From contig OZ244867.1 of the NCBI GenBank assembly GCA_965221175.1, positions 1,178,001 through 1,242,000 on the forward strand: DNA of 64,000 bases, read 5' to 3'. Position 1 is the first letter of the stretch; the number at the start of each line of letters is the position of its first letter. Under the pieces are notes generated by a model. It made no database searches and was not told the origin of the DNA. It saw nothing but the letters and a program-made list of their open reading frames with translations. This document shows, one piece after another, positions 54,314 through 63,567 of the stretch. A program made the translations under genes and the position numbers. The stretch comes from JAJDZL01 sp965221175. Lineage in GTDB: Bacteria > Pseudomonadota > Gammaproteobacteria > Arenicellales > JAJDZL01.

Positions 54314-54483
54314 TATTATTCTCCTTCCTTTTGAAATGGTGCCATTGTATTGAGTAATGGCTGTTTTATGCTTATCGCACCTAGAAATAGGGTAAAGACA
54401 AATTTATAGCATTCACTATATCAGTGTCAATAAAGTAACAGTCGAAATTTCCAGATTTTCTCATATTCGACTGCTAGTCGGGC

Positions 54484-56919
54484 CTAGTGTTTTACAACAC
54501 TAACGCCGTCTTCGGGTGGATCTTCCGCATCTAGACCAAGGCCGAGATTAGGTGAATCCATCACAACATCTGGTTCCGGTGGAGATTCTAGGGCAAGATT
54601 CACAATCTCGTCTATCCAACGTACCGGTACTATATTCAAATCGTCCTTAATCTTGATCGGTAATTCAGCAATATCTTTCTCATTTTCATGTGGTATCAGA
54701 ACTGTCGAAATCCCGCCTCGATGAGCAGCTAGCAGCTTTTCTTTTAAACCGCCAATCGGCAGTATCTCTCCACGAAGCGTGATTTCACCCGTCATTGCGA
54801 CATCCGCTCGTACTGGAATTCGTGTGAGAGAAGAAATTATAGCAACGGACATTGCAACACCGGCACTGGGACCATCCTTCGGAGTGGCGCCATCCGGGAC
54901 ATGAACGTGTATATCCGAGCGCTGATAAAAGTTGGGTTTAATCCCGTAATGGATTGATCGGGAGCGAACAACACTTACGGCTGCCTGAATCGATTCCTGC
55001 ATTACGTCACCAAGTTTACCGGTATACATGTGCCTGCCTTTGCCGGGAACAACAATGGCTTCAATACTCAGCAAATCTCCCCCGGTCTGAGTCCAGGCCA
55101 GACCAGTTACCTGCCCAATTTGATTCACCTTGTCGGCACGACCAAATCGAAATTGACGAACCCCTAGAAACTTCTCCAGATTTCTTGGTGTAATTCGCAC
55201 CGCTTTCGTCTTCCTTTCATTCTGCACAAATTGCCGGGTAACTTTACGACAGATTTTCGACAGCTCGCGCTCCAGCCCACGCACACCTGCCTCGCGAGTG
55301 TAATATCGAATGATATTCCGCAATACATTTTCTGAAATTGATATCTCGTTGGGTTTGAGACCATTGTTTTTCAACTGCTTTGGAATCAGATACTGCTGCG
55401 CAATTCGAACCTTTTCCTCTTCCGTATAACCAGAGATCCGTATCACCTCCATTCGATCCAACAAAGGCGGAGGGATGTTCAGCGTGTTTGCTGTTGCGAT
55501 GAACATCACTTCCGAAAGATCGTATTCCACTTCCAGATAATGGTCACCAAATGTGTGATTCTGTTCCGGATCAAGAACTTCCAACAATGCAGACGACGGA
55601 TCGCCTCTGAAATCCATTGACATCTTATCAACTTCATCCAGCATGAATAGAGGATTTTTGCGCTTGACTTTTGCAATATTCTGAATGAATTTGCCAGGCA
55701 AAGACCCGATGTAGGTCCTTCGATGTCCACGAATTTCCGCCTCATCGCGAACACCGCCGAGCGACATCCTTAAGAATTTTCTGTTGGTTGCTCGCGCAAC
55801 CGATTTGCCAAGCGAGGTTTTTCCCACCCCCGGCGGTCCGACTAGACACAGAATCGGTCCCTTGTTTTTTCGAACTCTCTGCTGCACCGCCAAGTATTCA
55901 AGAATGCGCTCTTTGACCTTTTCCAAACCATAGTGATCCTCATCCAGAATTTTCTCTGCGGCATTGAGATTCTTGTGAATTCTCGTCCTTTTCTTCCACG
56001 GAACTGCAACAAGCCATTCAATGTAATTTCTCACCACAGTTGCTTCTGCAGACATGGGGGACATCATCTTGAGTTTTTTGAGTTCTGATGTTGCCTTGTC
56101 CTGGGCTTCTTTTGTCATTCCCGACTCTGCAATTTTTTCGGCCAATTCGTCTACTTCACTCTTGGATTCTTCGGGGTTACCCAATTCTCGATGAATAGCT
56201 TTTAGCTGTTCATTGAGGTAGTACTCTCGCTGACTCTTCTCCATCTGTTTCTTTACACGTCCTCGAATATTACGTTCGATCTGAAACAGCTCCACATCCG
56301 ACGCCATGACGGACATAACCTGCTCCAAGCGTTCCTGTTCATCGGGAATCTCCAGTATCGCCTGTCTTTCGGCAACACTCTGGCTCACCAAATGTGCTGC
56401 TACGATATCAATCAACTGTCCTGCAGATTCAATCTCTCTCAATTTTGACACGATGTCGGCAGGAATCTTTTGACTTGTCTTTACATACTGTTCAAACTGC
56501 GTCAGCAAAGAATCCATCAATGAATCTGCCAGTGCCTGATTCAGCTGTGTGCTGGTAAGCGGTGTAGTATGTGCCTGTAAGGATCCATCCCCAGTTTCAA
56601 AAATTTCCAATTCGGCTCTCCACAATCCCTCGGCGACCACCTTTTTTGTGTCATCGCCTAATACAACAGTCTGTACGACTTCAGCGACGGTGCCTACCTT
56701 ATATAAATCTTGTTCTTCGGGTTCCTCAATGGACGGATCTCTTTGTGCTACCAATACAACCAGCGACACATCATCATCGATTAACTGCAGCGCTCTTTTT
56801 GAATTTTCACGTCCGACAAACAACGGGACGACAAAATGAGGAAACACCACGACATCCCTCAACGGGAGCAGCGGTAGAGTCAGAGATTCCGGGACAATGT
56901 TGTCTTTATCTTTGGCCAT
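54484..56919 (-). CDS. lon: ATP-dependent protease Lon
   Basis: An 811-residue LonA protease. N-terminal substrate-binding domain (LPLLPLRDVVVFPHFVVPLF), central coiled-coil (REYYLNEQLKAIHRELG), AAA+ module with GPPGVGKTSLGKSV (Walker A), LFMLDEVDKMS (Walker B) and the C-terminal serine-lysine protease: GPSAGVAMSVAI (nucleophile Ser) and GLKEKLLAAHRGG (Lys). All active-site residues are visible. Lon removes misfolded proteins and many antitoxins, which is relevant with so many toxin-antitoxin genes nearby. Confidence 0.97.
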   Translation of the reverse strand: MAKDKDNIVPESLTLPLLPLRDVVVFPHFVVPLFVGRENSKRALQLIDDDVSLVVLVAQRDPSIEEPEEQDLYKVGTVAEVVQTVVLGDDTKKVVAEGLWRAELEIFETGDGSLQAHTTPLTSTQLNQALADSLMDSLLTQFEQYVKTSQKIPADIVSKLREIESAGQLIDIVAAHLVSQSVAERQAILEIPDEQERLEQVMSVMASDVELFQIERNIRGRVKKQMEKSQREYYLNEQLKAIHRELGNPEESKSEVDELAEKIAESGMTKEAQDKATSELKKLKMMSPMSAEATVVRNYIEWLVAVPWKKRTRIHKNLNAAEKILDEDHYGLEKVKERILEYLAVQQRVRKNKGPILCLVGPPGVGKTSLGKSVARATNRKFLRMSLGGVRDEAEIRGHRRTYIGSLPGKFIQNIAKVKRKNPLFMLDEVDKMSMDFRGDPSSALLEVLDPEQNHTFGDHYLEVEYDLSEVMFIATANTLNIPPPLLDRMEVIRISGYTEEEKVRIAQQYLIPKQLKNNGLKPNEISISENVLRNIIRYYTREAGVRGLERELSKICRKVTRQFVQNERKTKAVRITPRNLEKFLGVRQFRFGRADKVNQIGQVTGLAWTQTGGDLLSIEAIVVPGKGRHMYTGKLGDVMQESIQAAVSVVRSRSIHYGIKPNFYQRSDIHVHVPDGATPKDGPSAGVAMSVAIISSLTRIPVRADVAMTGEITLRGEILPIGGLKEKLLAAHRGGISTVLIPHENEKDIAELPIKIKDDLNIVPVRWIDEIVNLALESPPEPDVVMDSPNLGLGLDAEDPPEDGVSVVKH

Positions 56920-57013
56920 ACAATTCTCGATTTTTGATTCTTATATTCAATCTACTATTCATAGCAGCGTTCTACAACAGGAACTTCAATTCCCCGAAGT
57001 TGTTATAACCGAT

Positions 57014-58282
57014 TTAGGAAACTTGTCGAGTTTCGTCCTCTTCGTAAATGTAATAGGGAAGTTTTCCTTCGTTAATCACTTCTGCATCCACCACAACTTT
57101 CTTCACTCCTGGCAGTGACGGCAGTTCGTACATGGTCTCAAGCAGTGCGTTTTCAAGAATGGACCGCAATCCGCGTGCACCCGTTTTTCTTTCCATCGCC
57201 TTACGTGCCACAGCCTTGAGAGCATCAGTACGAATCTCCAAATCGGCATCTTCCAGACTGAAAAGCTTCTTATACTGTTTTAGCAAGGCGTTACGAGGCT
57301 CTACCAAAATCTTGATCAGTGCTTCTTCATCAAGTTCTTCAAGGGTAGCTACCACCGGCAAACGTCCCACGAACTCGGGGATCAAGCCGAACTTGATCAG
57401 ATCTTCGGGTTCGACCTGTCGTAAGGTATCCGCGAGGTTTTCTTCGTTTGCTCCGACGATGTCGGCACCGAATCCGATACCGCTTTTCTCGGTCCTCGAC
57501 CGAATCACTCTTTCAAGGCCGGTAAAGGCCCCGCCACAGATGAAGAGCACATTGCGCGTGTCTACCTGCAGAAATTCCTGCTGCGGATGCTTGCGCCCGC
57601 CCTGCGGAGGAACAGAGGCAACAGTGCCTTCAATCAACTTCAAAAGCGCCTGCTGAACACCTTCTCCTGATACATCCCGGGTAATGGAGGGATTGTCGGA
57701 CTTGCGAGATATCTTGTCAATCTCGTCAATGTAGACAATGCCGACCTGTGCCTTCTCAATGTCATAGTCGCACTTTTGCAGAAGCTTTTGAATGATGTTT
57801 TCAACATCCTCTCCAACATAACCCGCTTCTGTCAAAGTGGTGGCGTCCGCCAGTGTGAATGGTACGTTCAATTCGCGAGCGAGAGTTTCAGCAAGCAGGG
57901 TTTTTCCTGAGCCCGTTGGTCCAACCAATAAGATGTTGCTCTTCGCAATATCAACATCATTGACCATGTCATCGTTTTCGATGCGCTTGTAGTGATTGTA
58001 GACTGCAACGGAAAAAACCTTTTTAGCGGCGGTTTGTCCAATGACATATTCATCCAGAATTGCACAGATTTCACTGGGCGTAGGAAACCTGTTCTTGCCG
58101 TTTTCCTTTTGTGCTTCTTCAGATGCTGTTTCGCTGCGAATGATGTCGTTACACAGTTCCACACACTCATCGCATACAAATACCGAAGGACCAGCGATTA
58201 GTTTCTTGACTTGGTGCTGACTCTTTCCACAAAATGAGCAATGCAGTCCGCGCTCTTGTTTTCCACCTCTTCTGTTAGACAT
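57014..58282 (-). CDS. clpX: ATP-dependent Clp protease ATPase subunit ClpX
   Basis: A 422-residue AAA+ unfoldase. The N-terminal zinc-binding domain has two CxxC pairs (LHCSFCGKS and VCDECVELCND). The ATPase core has LLVGPTGSGKTLLAETL (Walker A), VYIDEIDKIS (Walker B), the pore loop GYVGEDV and the RKHPQQEF loop. The ClpP-docking region is expected near residue 270. The order clpP then clpX then lon on the minus strand is the classical arrangement. Confidence 0.97.
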   Translation of the reverse strand: MSNRRGGKQERGLHCSFCGKSQHQVKKLIAGPSVFVCDECVELCNDIIRSETASEEAQKENGKNRFPTPSEICAILDEYVIGQTAAKKVFSVAVYNHYKRIENDDMVNDVDIAKSNILLVGPTGSGKTLLAETLARELNVPFTLADATTLTEAGYVGEDVENIIQKLLQKCDYDIEKAQVGIVYIDEIDKISRKSDNPSITRDVSGEGVQQALLKLIEGTVASVPPQGGRKHPQQEFLQVDTRNVLFICGGAFTGLERVIRSRTEKSGIGFGADIVGANEENLADTLRQVEPEDLIKFGLIPEFVGRLPVVATLEELDEEALIKILVEPRNALLKQYKKLFSLEDADLEIRTDALKAVARKAMERKTGARGLRSILENALLETMYELPSLPGVKKVVVDAEVINEGKLPYYIYEEDETRQVS

Positions 58283-58339
58283 AACTAGACTTCCTCCAAT
58301 CTGTCATTCCTTTTGGAATCATGGTGTTCTCATGCAAAG

Positions 58340-58963
58340 TCACTTACGATTTTCAATTATTGAATCAATGATTCCGTAACTCAACGCTTCTTCACTTTCC
58401 ATGAAGTTATCCCGATCCGTGTCTCGATTGATCGCTTTTAAGGTCTTCCCTGTATGCTTAACCATAATTTTGTTCAGCCGTTCCCGCAAGCGCAATATTT
58501 CCTTCGCTTGAATATCAATGTCCGATGCCTGTCCCTGAAAACCTCCCATCGGCTGATGGATCATGATTCGAGCGTGCGGCAGAGCGTAGCGTTTGCCTCT
58601 TGCACCCCCAGCAAGCACTAGCGCTCCCATGCTGGCGGCCTGTCCGACACAAACCGTACTAACGTCCGGTTTCACGAACTGAATTGTGTCATAAATCGCC
58701 AGGCCTGCGTTCACGGCTCCACCAGGGCTATTTACATACAAATGAATGTCTTTATCGGCACTCTCTGACTCAAGATACAACAACTGCGCAACAACCAGAT
58801 TGGCCATGTGGTCTTCAATCGGGCCAACGATGAATATCACTCGCTCTTTCAGCATTCTGGAGTAGATGTCATAGGCGCGCTCGCCACGACCGGTAGTTTC
58901 CACGACCATCGGTACCAAGGTTGAGGTTTCTACACTCGAGGGCGATTGGTAATTTGCTGCCAT
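58340..58963 (-). CDS. clpP: ATP-dependent Clp protease proteolytic subunit
   Basis: A 207-residue serine peptidase. Catalytic residues: Ser in VGQAASMGALVLAGGA, His in ARIMIHQPMGGFQG and Asp in DRDNFMES. The N-terminal propeptide is short (LVPMVVETTGRGERAYDIYS). The frame is open to TTG 58990, overlapping the end of tig; ATG 58963 with AAGGAA upstream is the more likely start. It forms the ClpXP protease with the next gene. Confidence 0.96.
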   Translation of the reverse strand: MAANYQSPSSVETSTLVPMVVETTGRGERAYDIYSRMLKERVIFIVGPIEDHMANLVVAQLLYLESESADKDIHLYVNSPGGAVNAGLAIYDTIQFVKPDVSTVCVGQAASMGALVLAGGARGKRYALPHARIMIHQPMGGFQGQASDIDIQAKEILRLRERLNKIMVKHTGKTLKAINRDTDRDNFMESEEALSYGIIDSIIENRK

Positions 58964-58986
58964 ATTTGTGTGTTCCTTTTTCAGAT

Positions 58987-60456
58987 TCAAGCTGATTTTT
59001 CTATGGGATTTCCGGATACATCCAGAATCCTACTAGATTCCGATTCTTTTTCTAGATCATCGGCTTCACCGCTTGTTTTCAAATGGTGCTCCAGGATGTC
59101 AAAATCCTTGCGCCATCGGGCGAATTCCAGGTAACTCATGGCTACCTCTTCGCACTGCGTCTCGTTGAACAAGTCATAAACCAGACCATCGTATAGTTCT
59201 TGTTCACGCATTGAAGTCGAGTACTCAATCAAATAGTTATACATGCTGTTGTATTGATTCTGATCCCCTACCGGATTCTGTTTCAGGTAATTCTCGGCAA
59301 ATTCGTGCACTCCTCGCTCGTCAATCTCTAACTCTCGCTCTTTCCTGAGTTTGCCCACGATGATTCTGAGCTGAACATTTACCAGTGCCAACAAAATTTT
59401 CGACTGCACCTCAGGAGCACTCATATCATTCGACATTATCTCTCTGGCTTGTTCTTCGCTAAGACCTCCGCTCACAAGTTGTTGGAATACACCATCCAAA
59501 ACGAGAGATTGCGGTGGTTCAAACCGATTTCGATGCAATAGCAACCGTGTAGTTTGTTGGTCTTTCGATTCTTTCAGCATCTGCTCGATTCGTTCTTCCA
59601 CAGCGCTTCTCGCTTTGTCGCGAATATTATCGTCTTCAATACTTTCGACTTTGAGGGTATCAAGAAATTCAGGAGCTAACCTATCTGGTACAGATTCTTC
59701 CACAGAATGAATCGCGATGTAGTAGGTAATTTGTTGTTCCGGTAACTGTATCTCATCTGTAGATAGTTCATCACCCTCCGAATCAGCTGTTTTTGATACA
59801 GGCTTCCTTATGTGCACTGCAGTGATTCGATCACCTGCAAATTTCCCCAGACACTCCTCATTGACTACGTCCGCAAGGCCCTCTGCGCCTAACTGAATAT
59901 GAGCGTTTTTATACGATTTATTGTTCTTTGTGAGGTGTTCAACAATCTCAAGGTCGACCAGCAGTCTGTCATTTAACTGAGCAGGCCTTTCTACTGGTTC
60001 CCACAACTTATACCGGTCTTTCCAGTCTTCAATTTCCCGATCTATGTCTTCTTCGGTGACGGTCACCACCGGCCAAATGGTGTGACAGTCTGCAATGTCC
60101 TTTACTGTGAATTCAGGAAAGATTTCATATTGGATTGATACTTCATAGTCTTTTGTTTCTTCATCAATCGAGTAGTTCTCAAGTACAGGTCGTCCTACTA
60201 CCTGTGACTCATTGTTGGACAATGCAGATTTGACTTGCTCACTTACCAGTTCCAAAATCGATTCGTTACGAATATCTTCACCAAATCTTTTTTCAACAAT
60301 CTTGCGCGGAACTTTGCCTTTGCGAAATCCTGCCACGGAAACTGACTTCGACAGTTCACGAACACGCCTATCGAATTCAGCGCCAACTTTGGAAGCTGCC
60401 AGAATAAACTTAATTCTGCGAGTCGCAGAATTAACTTCTTCAACAGTAACTTCCAT
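58987..60456 (-). CDS. tig: Trigger factor
   Basis: A 489-residue ribosome-associated chaperone with the family layout: an N-terminal ribosome-binding domain whose signature is AGFRKGKVPRKIVEKRFG (G-F-R-x-G-x-x-P), a middle FKBP-like domain (about residues 150-260) and a helical C-terminal chaperone body. It is about 50 residues longer than the Escherichia coli protein (432), with an acidic Ser/Thr-rich insertion near KTADSEGDELSTDEIQLPEQ and an acidic C-terminal tail. The middle domain lacks the well-conserved aromatic pattern of active FKBPs as far as I can see, so isomerase activity is uncertain. Confidence 0.92.
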   Translation of the reverse strand: MEVTVEEVNSATRRIKFILAASKVGAEFDRRVRELSKSVSVAGFRKGKVPRKIVEKRFGEDIRNESILELVSEQVKSALSNNESQVVGRPVLENYSIDEETKDYEVSIQYEIFPEFTVKDIADCHTIWPVVTVTEEDIDREIEDWKDRYKLWEPVERPAQLNDRLLVDLEIVEHLTKNNKSYKNAHIQLGAEGLADVVNEECLGKFAGDRITAVHIRKPVSKTADSEGDELSTDEIQLPEQQITYYIAIHSVEESVPDRLAPEFLDTLKVESIEDDNIRDKARSAVEERIEQMLKESKDQQTTRLLLHRNRFEPPQSLVLDGVFQQLVSGGLSEEQAREIMSNDMSAPEVQSKILLALVNVQLRIIVGKLRKERELEIDERGVHEFAENYLKQNPVGDQNQYNSMYNYLIEYSTSMREQELYDGLVYDLFNETQCEEVAMSYLEFARWRKDFDILEHHLKTSGEADDLEKESESSRILDVSGNPIEKSA

Positions 60457-60473
60457 TCACATCCAACCAACTT

Positions 60474-60558
60474 TGGTGCGAAAGGGGAGACTCGAACTCC
60501 CACGGGTTGCCCCACTGGCACCTAAAACCAGCGCGTCTTCCAATTCCGCCACTTTCGC
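60474..60558 (-). tRNA. tRNA-Leu (TAG)
   Basis: An 85-base class II cloverleaf with encoded CCA on the minus strand, 17 bases upstream of tig. Acceptor GCGAAAG pairs with CTTTCGC, the T-loop is AGTTCGAGTCT, and the anticodon loop TTTAGGT (stem CTGGT/GCCAG) gives TAG. A long variable arm is present. tRNA-Leu ahead of tig is a common gammaproteobacterial arrangement. Confidence 0.96.
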
Positions 60559-60726
60559 GTCGGCAATCTGATTCGACAATTTACTATTCACTTCAGGGAA
60601 CTATGGAATTAATACAGTAGGTTCAAAAATAAATCACTTTGCGTCAAACGTTTCACACGAATGTAAAATTATACACATCATAGTAACAACCACAGCACAA
60701 CCAAACCCCTGAAAACAGACAATATA

Positions 60727-61452
60727 ATGACGATAAATCAATATTCAACGCTCACATTTGACTGCTACGGCACACTGATCGATTGGGAATCTGGCATCTA
60801 CGATGCATTGCTCCCGCTGACCCAGCAGGTGAACCCACTCCCTGATCGCACTCAAGTTCTGCGGGCATTTGCCGAAGTCGAGTCCGGGATGCAGTCCGAA
60901 TTTCCGGACTTGCCCTACCCCGAAATTCTAGTCGAAGTTCATATACAGCTTGCAAAAAGCTTCGATGTCTCCGCTACAGCTGAATCTCACGAAACTTTTG
61001 GCCGATCTGTCGCCAATTGGCCGGCATTTCCAGATTCTGCAGAATCATTGCAGTATCTCAAGAAATACTTCAAATTGGTTATCCTGTCCAATGTGGACCG
61101 AACTGGCTTTTCATATAGCAGTCGACATCTAGGGGTCGATTTTGATGCTGTCTATACTGCGCAGGACATTGGTTCGTACAAACCTTCGCCGACGAATTTC
61201 ATCTACATGATAGAGCAACTCGAATCCCGCGGCATATCCAAGGACGAGATTCTACATACAGCGCAAAGCCTCTATCACGACATGGTTCCGGCAACAGAGA
61301 TTGGACTGGCGACATGCTGGATCGATCGACGAGCTGGTCAGGAGGGTGCCGGAGCGACGCCATCCGTCAATGTAAACGTTGTAACTGATTACCGCTTTGA
61401 GTCTCTGACTGACATGGTTGCCGCACACAAGGTGGAAATAAGCGTTGGTTAG
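60727..61452 (+). CDS. Haloacid dehalogenase type II-like HAD hydrolase
   Basis: A 241-residue HAD protein. Nucleophile in TFDCYGTLIDWESGIY (DxxxT-like: D-C-Y-G-T-L), motif II in VILSNVDRTGF, conserved Lys in DIGSYKPSPTNF and the acidic motif in LHTAQSLYHDMVPATEIGLA, plus CWIDRR, which is typical of L-2-haloacid dehalogenase-type proteins. Many members of this subgroup act on small phosphate or halo esters; the substrate is not predicted. It is transcribed toward, and convergent with, the TMADH-like gene. Confidence 0.87.
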   Translation: MTINQYSTLTFDCYGTLIDWESGIYDALLPLTQQVNPLPDRTQVLRAFAEVESGMQSEFPDLPYPEILVEVHIQLAKSFDVSATAESHETFGRSVANWPAFPDSAESLQYLKKYFKLVILSNVDRTGFSYSSRHLGVDFDAVYTAQDIGSYKPSPTNFIYMIEQLESRGISKDEILHTAQSLYHDMVPATEIGLATCWIDRRAGQEGAGATPSVNVNVVTDYRFESLTDMVAAHKVEISVG

Positions 61453-61494
61453 CTGGCCGCGCAACAACTGATCGAGCTCAGCAGACTCAACGAC

Positions 61495-63558
61495 TCATTC
61501 AACCAAAACCATATCGCGTGCAAATGGCACATCACGCTGATCTTGCGGCTCGCCAATTTGCCGTGCCCACAAATGGCCAGAGTATACTGCTGCCGCTATC
61601 GTGCCGGGAACATGACAATCGCCGATACGATCCGCTGAAACGATGTTGGTATCATTCAGCGCATCAAATCTCACGACGAACTGCTGGTAGAGATCATCGT
61701 CCGGTTTGCGAGAAGTTACCAGAATAACCGAATCGCATCGAATTTGCGTGATCTGGGCAGAGTAAACACATCGCAAATCAACACGATCTCCATGAATTAC
61801 CGCGAGTGATGAATTCGCGTGGATCGAAACACCAAGTTTGATCAAGCGTTCCTGTATAAACCTCTGCTCCAGAGTCTTATGAGTCCACTCTGACACAACT
61901 GAAGCAGGCGTAACAAGGGTAACATTCGCACCGCTGGCTTTGACAAGTTCTGCAACAACGCCACCCATATAAAAGTGGTCATCGTCATAAATTACAACAT
62001 CGCCCTTCATCTCAAGACCATCCATGATGTCATCTGGCGTGTATACATTACTACCATCCGACCCGCCAATTGAAAATGCATGTTCCCGTCCAACACCATC
62101 CCTGCGCCATTTTGAACCGGTTGCGAAAACGACTCGCTCCGCGTTGAATTCAACAATATCTGAAGGGGTAAGTTCGCTTGCAGGATACAGTTCCACATTG
62201 GTCAGTTGATGAAGCTGCTGTAGTCGATAGTCGCGTACTCGTCCCCAGGCAGACAGCCCCGGCAGTTTGCTTTCTCGACTTACACGGCCGCCGAAGTGCT
62301 CCAGCGACTCGGCTACAGCCACTTTGTGTCCCCGTTTACCCAGGGCTACCGCACATTCCAAGCCGGCAGGACCTCCGCCGACAATCAATATGAAATCTTC
62401 GGAATTGGCCAATGGAATAATTTCCGGATGCCAGCCTCGACGCCACTCTTCGCCCATGGTCGGGTTCTGCGTGCAGCGGATCGGCGTAATCGTGTAGTCT
62501 CCCGAAACACAGATATTGCAGCCGATACATTCGCGGATATCTTCGATCCTCCCCTCTTCAATTTTCTTCGGCAAAAAGGGATCTGCAATCGAGGGTCGAG
62601 CTGCTCCGATCATGTCCAGCACACCTCGGCGAATTTGGGAAACCATGGTATCTGGTGAGGTAAATCGGCCGACGCCAACCACAGGTTTTGTAGTTACACT
62701 CTTCACTGCCCGGATATATTGTTCCTGAAATCCTTCCGGCTGAAAGCGCGAAGTTGCGGAGTCATTGTCCCAATCGCTGATATTGACGTCCCAAATGTCG
62801 GGCAGTTCCGCCAACATGCTGACAATTTCGATTCCTTCTCCATCACACTCCAGCCCCTCGGCACCCAGCAATTCATCCACCATCAGGCGAACCGCAATTC
62901 CGCAGGTATCTCCAACCGCTTCCTTGGCATCAATAATGAGTTCCTTTAAAAACCGTACCCGGTTTTCCAGCGAGCCGCCATATTCGTCTGTACGTTGATT
63001 AAATTTACGGGAGATGAACTGTGCAGGCAAAGTCAGCATATGGGCTGCATATACATACACGATGTCGAAACCGCAGGTCCTGGCTCGAAGTGCTGCCTTT
63101 CGGTAGATCGCTCGCATTTCCCGGATGTCGCGTAGCGTCATCTCGCTGGCATAAGCAGGATCATGACTTGGGTTCGGACCCGCAGACGGTGCTAGTGCTA
63201 CGCTTCGCGTGAAATGATTCGGGGCATGAATTCCATTGTGAGCCAGTTCAATGGCGGCCAGGGAACCGTGTTCGTGAACCGCTTCCACCATCCGTACATG
63301 TTGCGGGATATCGGCATCACTCCACAACCGTTGTTCAACATAAGGAGAAACGTCGGAGGTGTGATGAATGTCACATTCTTCAGTAGAAACGACTGCCCAG
63401 CCGCCCTCCGCTTTCATTCCTCGCATCGCAGCAGCCGTATTGGGCTTCTGATATCCCATTCCGCAGCAATGCGGAACCTGATAAAACCGGTTGCGGGCTA
63501 CAACCGGCCCTATCTGTACCGGCTCAAACAGAATGTCGTAACGCGGGTCTCGGTGCAT
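61495..63558 (-). CDS. Trimethylamine/dimethylamine dehydrogenase-like flavoprotein (FMN, 4Fe-4S)
   Basis: A 687-residue protein of the TMADH group of Old-Yellow-Enzyme-like oxidoreductases. RFYQVPHCCGMG holds the Cys that binds FMN covalently in TMADH, VYVYAAH the active-site Tyr and His, ISDWDND the Trp and Asp pair, and CIGCNICVSG with the later RCTQNPTMGEEWRRGWHP the 4Fe-4S site. The C-terminal part has an ADP-binding fold (LIVGGGPAGLECAVALGKRG). Two of the three aromatic-bowl residues of TMADH are changed (Tyr60-equivalent is Glu in STEECDI; the Trp355 region reads SGDYTI), so the substrate may be dimethylamine or another amine. An aminotransferase gene lies 9 bases upstream. Confidence 0.9.
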   Translation of the reverse strand: MHRDPRYDILFEPVQIGPVVARNRFYQVPHCCGMGYQKPNTAAAMRGMKAEGGWAVVSTEECDIHHTSDVSPYVEQRLWSDADIPQHVRMVEAVHEHGSLAAIELAHNGIHAPNHFTRSVALAPSAGPNPSHDPAYASEMTLRDIREMRAIYRKAALRARTCGFDIVYVYAAHMLTLPAQFISRKFNQRTDEYGGSLENRVRFLKELIIDAKEAVGDTCGIAVRLMVDELLGAEGLECDGEGIEIVSMLAELPDIWDVNISDWDNDSATSRFQPEGFQEQYIRAVKSVTTKPVVGVGRFTSPDTMVSQIRRGVLDMIGAARPSIADPFLPKKIEEGRIEDIRECIGCNICVSGDYTITPIRCTQNPTMGEEWRRGWHPEIIPLANSEDFILIVGGGPAGLECAVALGKRGHKVAVAESLEHFGGRVSRESKLPGLSAWGRVRDYRLQQLHQLTNVELYPASELTPSDIVEFNAERVVFATGSKWRRDGVGREHAFSIGGSDGSNVYTPDDIMDGLEMKGDVVIYDDDHFYMGGVVAELVKASGANVTLVTPASVVSEWTHKTLEQRFIQERLIKLGVSIHANSSLAVIHGDRVDLRCVYSAQITQIRCDSVILVTSRKPDDDLYQQFVVRFDALNDTNIVSADRIGDCHVPGTIAAAVYSGHLWARQIGEPQDQRDVPFARDMVLVE

Positions 63559-63567
63559 GGCAACCAG

